Below are positions 55,705 to 64,000 of a stretch of DNA of 64,000 nt, piece by piece. Origin of the DNA: Porites lobata (lineage: Eukaryota; Cnidaria; Anthozoa; Scleractinia; Poritidae). The notes beneath the pieces are model-generated. The model did no database searches and was not told the origin of the DNA. It saw only the letters and a program-made list of their open reading frames with translations. Within the stretch, counting starts at the first letter, position 1; the number at the start of each line of letters is the position of its first letter. The stretch lies in NCBI GenBank assembly GCA_942486035.1, contig CALNXK010000036.1, forward strand, positions 2,565,001 to 2,629,000, in the 5' to 3' direction. A program made the translations under genes and the position numbers.

Positions 55705-55775
55705 ACCAGGTATACTACTGATATTGATCTCGACGTTTCGATCGCATACTGCAGGTCTTCATCAGGCGATAGTGT
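55705..55775 (-). ncRNA. Hammerhead-ribozyme-like sequence of a Penelope-type element (degenerate)
   Basis: On the minus strand CCTGATGAAGACC is followed by a loop and GATCGAAACG. The core boxes CTGATGA (55765-55759) and GAAAC (55739-55735) are intact. Stem II pairs GACC with GATC, with one C-A mismatch. A clear stem III with the cleavage-site UH was not found. Such boxes occur at the ends of Penelope-like elements and retrozymes. I infer a decayed copy. Confidence 0.4.
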
Positions 55776-56588
55776 CGATTTACTGAGTCGGATTATTTGT
55801 AACGCCGTGGTCGTTAGTGATTGGTGTATCACGAACCTAGCTCATGGTTGGTGGGTTTCGATCCAAAGCATTGTTGGTATTGTCAGAGGAGGAAACTGAT
55901 CCCTTGGAGGTTCGCTGTGGCAGCGATCGGCTGTACTTATGTTGTTATGCAGCGAACGACCAGAAATACATACTAAAATGGCCTTAAGACTAGTTCTTCA
56001 AAACAGATTATAGGGCTAGAACACCTAGAAATGGTTTTACCATCAGCTTATTTTAGACATGTGCAAGGAGTAAATATTTGTCTGACTCTCAACTTCAAAA
56101 TTGACCGTAGAAGGTCAAATTTCTGCATCCTTTTTACAGACTTTGAAAAGTTGTCGTGTCGCTCGTAGTGATTTGCTCAAAAACATTTTTATAGCGGTCT
56201 GTAGATCATTCTTTTAACATTGAACCATCAGAAGCTTAGCTGATTTGAAAGTTTCGCACGTGGTGAAAAGTAACTTTTCCCTCAACACTTCGTCGCTCTT
56301 ATCTTTACGACTGCACATTCCTCGACAGGTTAGTCATTTTTAAGAACTGTTTAGATTTGTATTTACGTTACGTTGCTAGCCAAAGTGTTTTTCTGTATAT
56401 GAAACAATGAAAACGAATGTAAGTTGTAAAATTCTTTGTAACCTCTTTGGATTAATTGTCTTCAATAGATCGCTAATAAATCAAATTCACAACGTGGTAG
56501 TATATAAACTTTTCTTTACAAATAAATGATTTTTTACCAATGTTTTTACGCATCGCTTTTGACCGACAGAAGAAGCAAACGTTGACGT
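55776..56588. other. Unassigned non-coding sequence
   Basis: No feature recognised. Confidence 0.35.
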
Positions 56589-56765
56589 AATAGGCCATTT
56601 CCGAGTTCCAAAAGATTTTTTCAGTCAAAACGGGGCTAAGTGCAAAACCGTTTTTCTGAAAATTTTAAAATTAGTTGCATGAGTATTGTTTTTATCAATG
56701 ACTTCGCATTTAGCCTCGCTTTCAAACACAGGATATAATAGGGGCAACTCGGGAATGGTCGATTG
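56589..56765. mobile_element. MITE, AATAGG(C/T)CATTTCCGAGTT family, copy 2
   Basis: 177 bp with AATAGGCCATTTCCGAGTT at the left and AACTCGGGAATGGTC at the right. The same inner text as copy 1 (cggggctaagtgcaaaaccg) is present. Copy 1 is at 31824-32003. Confidence 0.75.
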
Positions 56766-57443
56766 AGTCCTAGTTCGTCTACTGCAACGTGTTCACGTAG
56801 TTTGAACCTTACAGTTTGCTATCTACGCACTATGTTTCTATCTTTTCTTTAAATATATCATTGAAGATTTGGCCCACTAACGAATCACTTTACTTCTCTA
56901 AGAACCAACACTCGGCTGTGGACAAAACAGTGATGATTGAAAAGAAAAATGGCGAGTAAAATGAACTGAGGCAAATTGTGTTTTTTGCGTTTTTATCTTT
57001 CATTTATTTGCTTTTTTATTATTCACTTATCTATTTTCATTTTATTTTATATTACTTCACTTTTTACCCTTGACTTTTTCAGTCAATCATGTTCGTACGG
57101 TGCGTGCAGGTTGCCACGCCCCTGACTGCACTCTAGTTATAAATCGAGCTTCGTCAAGCGGATCAAGGTTGTTTTAAAGCTCTTACTTTTTCGCTTTCTT
57201 AACAGTTGTTTACTGTGAACAATGTTAAGAAGAACGATTGATAATACCAGAACCTGAAATTAGAAAGAAAGCAAACTAGAAAAGGTTCCATATCACTGAG
57301 ATGTTCTCTCATTCTTCGTTTTCCGGATATTCTTGCTGGTTAAGTCACATTTATCACATACATATTTCTAGCTCATCATTTTGTTTCATTTCAGTTGTTA
57401 TCCTCCTCATAGTTGTTCAACGACAGAAAAGTACAATCTACAA
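56766..57443 (+). other. Putative upstream region of the CUB gene
   Basis: No coding feature. A possible splice acceptor (tttcatttcag, near 57384-57394) would place a 5' UTR exon directly before the ATG at 57444, with a promoter further upstream. Confidence 0.35.
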
Positions 57444-57507
57444 ATGAACTTCTCATGTCATTTGCTATGGTTTATTGGGGTGGCATTGCTGGTGTGGTAT
57501 CCTAAAG
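57444..57507 (+). CDS. Signal-peptide exon of the CUB-domain gene
   Basis: The ATG at 57444 starts MNFSCHLLWFIGVALLVWYP, a short polar start followed by a hydrophobic run, typical of a signal peptide. The exon ends at 57507 with a donor (AAAG then GTGGGT) in phase 1. It is too short to be noticed as a frame by itself. The next exon (57765) continues in phase and gives a hydrophobic run and then the CUB domain. The intron is 257 bp, GT-AG. Confidence 0.65.
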
Positions 57508-57764
57508 GTGGGTGTTCTTTAAATCAGTGCAGAAAATGCTAGTTTGGAATATAGATTGTGTTTATCAGCATTGTATGAGAATGTACATATGGCATTACTT
57601 GGCTTAATACCCTTTAAATTAGGCGAATTATGTTCAGGAATGACTTTTTTTCCAGATGATGTTTAAGCTGTAATAGATTACATCAAAGAGGAATAACTAA
57701 GTCGAGCTCTTTGACTGCTTGATATGCGTACACTTATACTTTGACAAAATTTCACTGTTTTCAG

Positions 57765-58094
57765 TTGTGGTATTCGCATTGTGTCATTTTGAACTGCAAG
57801 GTACAAATGGGATCATCAGCGTCGATTCAACGAACTTTACCGAGTGTTCCTGGAGGATAACGTCTCCTCCTCACCACAAAGTACGCTTGACATTCAGCAT
57901 TCTTAACGCGTATGATGGACAGTTACGAGTTTACGATGGACAGAGTGAAAACGTAACTTTACTTGGAGAATTCTCCATGATTACACGAACATTTTCGGTG
58001 CAGTCAACTGCTCGGTTCATGTTTGTTACATTAAAAATGTATCGCTGGGTTTTTTGTTTATTAGAGGGGAAATACATTGCCAGCACTAAAATAG
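57765..58094 (+). CDS. CUB-domain exon of a secreted or membrane protein
   Basis: 330 bp, acceptor ctgttttcag (ends 57764), donor ATAG then GTTAGT (58095), symmetric phase 1-1, which is typical of shuffled extracellular domain exons. It encodes a CUB-like domain: CHFELQGTNGIISV with the first Cys, FTECSWRITSP with the second Cys and conserved Trp, VRLTFSILNAY, the acidic DGQLRVYDGQS, then GKYIAST at the domain end. The second Cys pair of classic CUB domains is not evident. One N-glycosylation sequon occurs at NVTLL. Further exons must lie downstream, where LINE insertions lie, or be lost. The protein would be extracellular; partners are unknown. Confidence 0.65.
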
Positions 58095-58479
58095 GTTAGT
58101 GTTCAATGATTATTTTCAAAATAATTTTTAAAGTAATTTTTGATATAGTTTTTAATTGTTAAAACACTTGTATGTTAAGGTGATCTTGTAAAAAGGGTTA
58201 CCTCGATAAATAACATATATTGAGAGAAAAAGAGGGCGTTACACTGCTTCTAGCAGCATCGTGCAGGTTTTATTGTGGAACTTTATCAAGTAACGACTTT
58301 TAAACATCACTGGGATTGCCACATGCAAATGTACAAGAAAAAACGAAATGGATTGGAGTAGTAGTAGTTGTATGACGACCTCGTATAAAACGGCCAGTTT
58401 ATACACAGTACATATATCTTATTGGACAGTTTAGTGTGTAGTATCGTGGGATATTTTTACGAGTCATGTAGGTAGGTAG
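58095..58479. other. Probable intron sequence after the CUB exon
   Basis: No feature beyond the splice donor is recognised. Confidence 0.35.
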
Positions 58480-58905
58480 GTAGATTCTTTATTTAGAACT
58501 CGGTAAAATCTTCAGTAATAATAGAGTAAAAATCTAATTACAATTAATTAGACTAAAAAACTATCGACATACTGTTTTACAAGACTGCCGAGTGAGAGTC
58601 CGACGACTCAAATACATGTTTGATTTGCTCTTTAAATTTCCTGACTGATTTAATTTCTCTCACATTTTCGGGTAAAGAGTTCCACAACAAAGCACCGCTG
58701 TAACTGAAACTTCGTTTCAAGTAGTTAGTACGCGGCCTGGGCAACGTCAATTTATGAAAGAAATTACGCAAATCATAGTCTGTGCTTCGTTCGTGAAACA
58801 GGTTCTGCAAGTACACTGGAGCTTGTTCATTTAGAGATTTAAACATCATTATTGCTTTATGCTTCTTTCTCCTTATAACTAATTTGTCCCATTTGAGTAT
58901 ATCAA
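58480..58905 (-). mobile_element. CR1/L2-type LINE 3' fragment
   Basis: The minus frame 58849-58577 encodes the C-terminal end of a LINE RT protein: MMFKSLNEQAPVYLQNLF, then RPRTNYLKRSFSYSGALLWN and LPENVREIKSV. A tail of CTAC units (58472-58485, plus GTAG) follows the AATAAA-like signal. The rest of the element is missing, as in typical 5' truncation. Confidence 0.8.
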
Positions 58906-58934
58906 GAAGCAGGCAGACTTGCAGGGAATATTTC

Positions 58935-59573
58935 TTGACGATTGATCTCGGGATTGTCGAATTTATAAAAAAATTTATCGAGCAGTTTTTGGAAAAATGC
59001 GAAATTTTTAGGGATGGACCAAATTACGTCCAAAAACTGTATCAAAAGCAGCTCAATGCAAGTTAATAAAATTCTTCTTACTCGCGATCGCCCAGAGCAA
59101 TTCCCCTCTTTTTTTGGATGCAGTTTTCAATGGAGTCAAACCACGATGAGATGAAGCCTCGTTCCCAAAGCTTATCATTTTCTTAAAATACTAGCAAATT
59201 GTGTAGGTAGCATGCTATTTCACTGTTTTTATCATTCTTAAAACTACATTTCAAAATACTTCGAAAACGCTCTCATAGAATTTGTTCAAACTTTACCATA
59301 ATGGAGGCAATTATAGCAGGTACATACTCCCTTAAGCGATTTCTTGAAAAAACTCCTGGAACAGAGAAACACAAAGATACATGAAAAACGTAATTACGCC
59401 ATTACGTTGCCATGGCGACTCCGATTGCAATATAACCCAGATCATAAGAAATTTTCATCTTTATGTAATACAGTTGTGGAAACCTTTTTTCCATATCTTT
59501 GCTCATGCCGACGTAGTTAATGCTCAAAGTTGGAAGGTATCAACCCCCAAAAATCCAGTCGAGCCACCTTAAG
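58935..59573 (-). repeat. Left arm of a 0.62-kb inverted repeat
   Basis: On the minus strand this segment starts CTTAAGGTGGCTCGACTGG and matches 63197-63815 (plus strand) over its whole length. Shared blocks include AGTCGCCATGGCAAC-like, CAGGAGTTTTTT, TTCATCTCAT, AAAGAGGGG and GCTCGATAA. The match is imperfect (about 70-75 percent by eye). Confidence 0.7.
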
Positions 59574-60203
59574 TGGTTTACTGATAGCCAAGCAGCTGCT
59601 AAGATTGTTGAGGTGGGTAGCATGAAATTAGGTTTGCATAAAATGGCCCGAAGGATTTTTGATATTTGTATTCGATCGGGGATTCATTTAGAAGTGCAAT
59701 GGATCCCTCGCACTTCGAATCAGCAAGCTGATGATATAAGTCGTTTAATTGATACTGATGATTGGCAAATTACTGAAGAATTTTTTTTTCTTTTTCTTGA
59801 TGGTCGGTGGGGCCCGCATAGTGTTGATTGTTTTGCTAATTATTATAATCACAAGCTCCCCAAATATTTTTCGAGGTTTTGGAACCCCAATACTTCGGGT
59901 GTTGATTTTTTCTTTCAGTCTCTTCGAGGAGAAAATTGCCTAGTAGTCCCTCCAGTTGGTATCGTCCCACGTGTATTGCATTAATTGAAATCTCAGCGGG
60001 CCGTTGGTACGCTCGTTGTACCTCTTTGGCCTTCGGCTCACTTTTGGCCTTTAATTACACACAAGTATAGCAGTTATCTTGTGGCTCACAGTATTCATAT
60101 CGGGAATGAGGTTCTAACCCGCGGAAGAAACCTTAATTCGCTCTCAGGGTCTGATCTTTTCACAGGAAATATTATTGCCTTTAGATTGAAATTTACTGAG
60201 TAA
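59560..60203 (+). pseudogene. DIRS retrotransposon RNase H region
   Basis: The frame reads KWFTDSQAAAKIVEVGSMK, then WIPRTSNQQADDISRL (RNase H Asp), GPHSVDCFANYYNHKLPKY and FFQSLRGENCLVVPPVG. This is the stretch between RT and recombinase in DIRS elements. It begins right at the end of the inverted-repeat arm (59573), so the RT half is missing. A stop at 59984 interrupts an otherwise continuous frame to 60203. Confidence 0.8.
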
Positions 60204-60245
60204 TTTATTGGATGGTGTGTCCATTAGCCTAATGATTATTTACAT

Positions 60246-60445
60246 TTGGTGGCGCTGGCCAAAGCAATATGTTGTTTATCTATGTGGCACTGGCCTAATT
60301 AATAGTTTGTCATTTCATGTGGCGCTGTCTTTAACAGCGTATAGTTGATTTATGTGGCGCTGGCCCAATCAATGGTTTTTGATTTACGGGACACTGGTCC
60401 ATTCAATAGTCTATCGTCTTATGTGGCACTGGCCCCAACATTGAT
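60246..60445. repeat. Minisatellite, about 45-bp unit, TATGTGGCGCTGGCC
   Basis: Five diverged units of TATGTGGCRCTGGCC plus an AT-rich filler lie between the RNase H and the recombinase part of the DIRS element. Confidence 0.75.
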
Positions 60446-60573
60446 CGATTTTTATAGGGCTCTTTTTTGTTCTTTTATTATATATGTTTGTTCTTGTCTT
60501 TCCAGGTAATCTTATCAAGTAATTCCTGGAAACGCTTTCAACAATTTTCTTCAATCAACGTTTATGAGGTTTT

Positions 60574-60728
60574 AGAAGTAATATATCAAACATGAGATGC
60601 AGTGTTTCATCACCAGATGAAACATCGAGAAGAGAGTTGAAAATACGACGCGCAGCGGAGTATTTTTGACGAACTTCGAGGTGTTTCATCTGGTGATGAA
60701 ACACTGTGTCGAATGTTTGATATTTCTT
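60574..60728. mobile_element. MITE nested in the DIRS element
   Basis: Inverted arms with GTGTTTCATCACCAGATGAAACA and its complement, and ATATCAAACAT near the outer ends. The insertion falls between the DIRS minisatellite and the recombinase start, so it does not break the recombinase. Confidence 0.75.
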
Positions 60729-60810
60729 CTCAAACAAAATTTTCAAATACTCATTAAACATTAATTTCCTTTGTATTTTCTTAATGAATTATTAATGAGT
60801 TTGAGAAGTT

Positions 60811-61748
60811 ATGTTGAAGTCCAGGGCGGATACAACTACTAAAGCCTACGTTCGCTTTATTAGAAAGTTCTTGGAGTGGTCTAAAGGTAGACATTTTAAC
60901 ATGCAGTTACCTTTTCCCCTTAGTGTTGTTTCCCTATATTTATTTGAAGTTCAGCAGTCTTGCACCTCTAGTTCCTCAGTAATTTTAGCCAATGCTGCCC
61001 TTAAATGGTTACATTCTTTTGTCCCTAGTTTGGACCGTAATCCTTTGGATAGTGAATTTTGCAGGAATATTATCGAATCTGCTAAACGCCAGAAATCACA
61101 GCCAGTAATGAAAAAGAAGCCTATTATCACAGAAATCATAAGGAGTATTTAGATATTCATAACAAGAAAGATGCTAATTTGAAGAATCTTCGTATCGCTG
61201 CGTTATGCTCTTTAGCTTTTGCAGGATTTTTTCGTTACGACGAATTATGCAATATTGTTCCTAAGCATATTGAATTTCACAGCGATTATATAAGAATCTT
61301 TGTACCTCGTAGTAAGACAGATGTTTATAGGGAAGGGAATTTCGTCTTTATTAGTGCATCCAGGTCTAAGTACTGTCCTGTTGGTGTTTCACAACGGTAT
61401 TTAGATTTATCTGGTATTGACTTATGTAGTTCTCTCCCTTTATTTAGACCGCTTGTTTTTCACCGTAGTAGTTCTAGCTATACTCTGAGAAGTGAAAAGA
61501 TTTCTTATACTACTTTTAGAGATATCTTAAGGGATACCTTAAGTCAGCTGGGCCTCAACCCTAATGATTATGGTCTTCATAGTTTAAGATCCGGTGGTAT
61601 TACATCTGCGGTGCGTAATAGTAGTAACTCGATTCCAGAAAGACTTCTTAAAATACATGGTAGATGGAAATCTGATTCTGCCAAGGATATGTATGTTGAA
61701 GAAAGCCTTGAAAACAGGTTACAAGTAACTAAGTATTTAGGTTTGTAA
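60811..61748 (+). pseudogene. DIRS tyrosine recombinase
   Basis: Two frames cover the recombinase. The N-domain (60811-61152) has TTKAYVRFIRKFLEWSK and YLFEVQQS. After a frame break near 61130 the catalytic domain (61179-61748, 189 aa) has R19 (FAGFFRYDEL), K46 (VPRSKTDVYREGN), H134 and R137 (LHSLRSGG), W163 (HGRWKSDS) and Tyr172 (KDMYVEES). All catalytic residues are present. It would integrate a circular cDNA without target duplication. One indel blocks it. Confidence 0.85.
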
Positions 61749-63196
61749 TGCATTATCGAGCTTATATTAATTTCTCCAAACAGTAGTGTGTAAAAAAAAA
61801 AAAAAATTGTAAAAAAAAAACAACAACAACAACAACAACAACTTTGTAATTTCTTTTTTCTGCAGTCCGCTCTGTATTAGTAACTATCTATCTTATAATA
61901 AACTGTTTTGGATCTGCTTGCGCATCCTACCATATTTCTCGTGTGATTTGTTTGTATTACGGGAATTTAAGGGTAAAATGATTTACGTTCGTTTGAGCGA
62001 AGCGAATTAGAACGTAACTAAAAATAAGTAAAGATGTTTTAAGCTTCAAACGAAAGCTCAAGAGTAAGCTACTTGCTCGGCATAGGACTTTGTAAACGAT
62101 GTTTCTTGTATTTTATTTATATGCGTATATAGTGATTAATTTTTAACTCTTAGATAATTTCACCAATCCACTTTTTATATATTTACTGTACTCCATTTTG
62201 TTTGTAATTATACTTTTTGTAATTATCTTTGAAAGCCTCGTTTAAGGGAAGATAATAAAGGATGTATTTATGTATGGATGTATACAATTATAATCACGTA
62301 AGTAAAAAAGACGCAAGATATAAAGTATTGAGCTTAAACGTGAAGTTGAGCGAGGTTCAACTTTTAAGCCTACGAGCAACCTTTCATGCATTGCCTCTAT
62401 TTTATTGGCGAAAGTAAATTTTACACATGTACGGACGTAAAAATTACGCGACAGTGGAAATCAACCCCTAAGGCAACATCTACAATGGGTAGCTGTTTAT
62501 TACTGTATAAAAAGCTACCCGGTTAGAGTATATACACCTGTCACAGAAATCTATCCGACGTGTGACGAGCCACCACAAGATCGACGCGGGGCAGTTCCTT
62601 TCTGTCACAGAAACAGCGCTGAAACCACTGTTTTTGTATGTGAACAGGAGCCCTATCCCAAGGTTTTCGTGCTGGCGTAAGAGTTATCAGGTATAGTCAT
62701 AAACTAATATCTGCCCATAAAAGAGTGGAACGGTTTCTAACATGCCAGCCTCGTTGACGTTTGTACTCTGTTTTTATGCTTCTCAATAGCGTGACTGCAC
62801 TTTCTGAGTATTGGCTGAAATATTTAATCGAACTTTTATCCTATATACTAAAACATGCGCCGTTCTTGATAAGCCACCAACGTCTAATGTGCTACGCGTT
62901 GGGGACAAAAAAGTTTAGCGTTAAGAGCGGCTGTTCGTTAACATCGGGCATATCGTGCCAACGATGGACAATTCGATTTCTATTATATTTTCATGGAAAA
63001 CAGGCAAGGGATAACTAAAATCACTGTTTAGTGTATTTTTCAATGAAATATCCTTTTATTTCGGACATAAATGGAAATAACCAAATTCCTTAAAATTTTC
63101 ATTTGAGGCCTTAAATTATTACATGATTTGTGAGAATCGCGTTCAAAACGTAGTCTTTATACCCTCTTTAACACATTACAGTCTCCTTTTAAAACC
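61749..63196. other. Downstream of the DIRS recombinase
   Basis: Poly-A/(AAC)n at 61790-61842 follows the stop, then AT-rich non-coding sequence. The expected DIRS end repeats could not be identified. No gene supported. Confidence 0.4.
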
Positions 63197-63815
63197 CCTT
63201 AAGGTGGCTGCACTGGATTTTGTGGGAAGTATACCTCCTCACTTTGAGCGTTTACTACGTTGGCATTAACAAAGATATGGTAAAAGGTTGCCACAGCTGT
63301 ACTGTCAAGAGATGAAAATGTGTTATGATCCATGTTTTATTGACATCAGAGTTGCCATGGCAACATAATGGCGCCATTACATTTTTTACTTGCCCTTGTA
63401 TTTCTCGGTACCAGGAGTTTTTTTTCAGAAATCGGTTAACGGAGCTTGTACCTTGCTTAGTTGCCTCAATAATTGCAAAGTTTGAACAAATTCTATAACA
63501 ACGTTTTGGAAATATTATGAAACAAAGTTTTAAGGGTCATAAAAACAGTGAATAAACATGCTATCGACAAAATTAGGTAATACCTAAAGCAAATGATGAG
63601 GTCTGGAAATCAGATTCATCTCATAGTGGAATGATTCCATTTGAAACTTCGTGCAAAAAAGAGGGGGATTGCTTCAGTCTATGTTCGGGTGCTTTCGTTA
63701 TCATTTTTGTACGTGACTTGGTCCACGCCTGGAAATTTCACGGTTTTGTAAAAACCGCTCGATAATTTTTTTTAAAAAAAACTTGACGATCTCGAGATTG
63801 ATCATCAATTTACAT
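63197..63815 (+). repeat. Right arm of the 0.62-kb inverted repeat
   Basis: Plus-strand copy starting CCTTAAGGTGGCTGCACTGG, inverted with respect to 58935-59573, whose outer end at 59564-59573 reads CCACCTTAAG. No gene. Confidence 0.7.
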
Positions 63816-64000
63816 CTCCTTCAATTTTGCTTCGATTTGTCTAGAAAAATCGGTCAACTTGAAGTTGAAAGTCTGCGTTAAACACATCAGGTTGGAAACT
63901 ATGATGAATGACCTGAAGTTAAATGCCGATGGAGCGGTAAATGTAGTGAAGAAAACTATTTTCTAAGCAATACAGCTCACGTCAACAAGTCGACTTCAAA
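63816..64000. other. Right window edge
   Basis: Nothing recognised. Confidence 0.3.

Overview
This is eukaryotic DNA. It is AT-rich, mostly non-coding and packed with mobile elements, with a few intron-containing host gene fragments. The element mix (Crypton-like and DIRS tyrosine recombinases, CR1/L2- and Tx1-type LINEs, BEL/Pao, a Polinton/Maverick, palindromic MITEs and a tRNA-headed SINE) and several repeat motifs I recognise from anthozoans point to a cnidarian, most likely a stony coral or close hexacorallian. That placement is inference from repeat content, not from a marker gene.

Layout. 1-2418: Crypton-like recombinase copy 1 (minus), cut by the left window edge. 3.16-4.65 kb: MITE, SINE cluster and an 85-bp tandem repeat. 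4.8-11.57 kb: a complete but frameshifted CR1/L2-like LINE (plus), lying between (ACT)n microsatellites. 13.4-16.3 kb: GTAGCAAATAC repeats, a 214-bp tandem repeat and a head-to-head decamer array. 18.2-21.2 kb: Crypton-like copy 2 (minus). 22.6-25.6 kb: a TA-flanked MITE, a fold-back element and a small hairpin MITE. 25.8-27.2 kb: a transmembrane/cytoplasmic-tail exon of a host receptor (minus) and an ATG-less open frame (plus), followed by a 1.1-kb minisatellite. 31-33.5 kb: several MITEs. 34-37.7 kb: a 5'-truncated Tx1-type LINE (minus). 41.58-46.38 kb: a BEL/Pao LTR retrotransposon (minus) with matching 269-bp LTRs and a 5-bp target duplication but no integrase. 47.5-54.8 kb: a Polinton/Maverick remnant with packaging ATPase, protease, two capsid proteins, integrase and small accessory genes, but no DNA polymerase in view. 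57.4-58.1 kb: signal-peptide and CUB-domain exons of a host secreted or membrane protein (plus). 58.5-63.8 kb: a LINE 3' end, then the RNase H and tyrosine-recombinase half of a DIRS element, bracketed by about 0.62-kb inverted repeats.

How the genes relate. The only convincing host coding sequence is the receptor-tail exon at 25.8-26.35 kb and the two CUB-gene exons at 57.4-58.1 kb. Everything else that codes belongs to mobile elements, most of them broken by frameshifts. Exceptions with apparently intact frames are the Polinton protease and penton-like genes. Themes worth following are the repeated occurrence of inverted (head-to-head) tandem arrays, the young-looking LTRs around a gutted BEL element, and the small uncharacterised genes in the Polinton.
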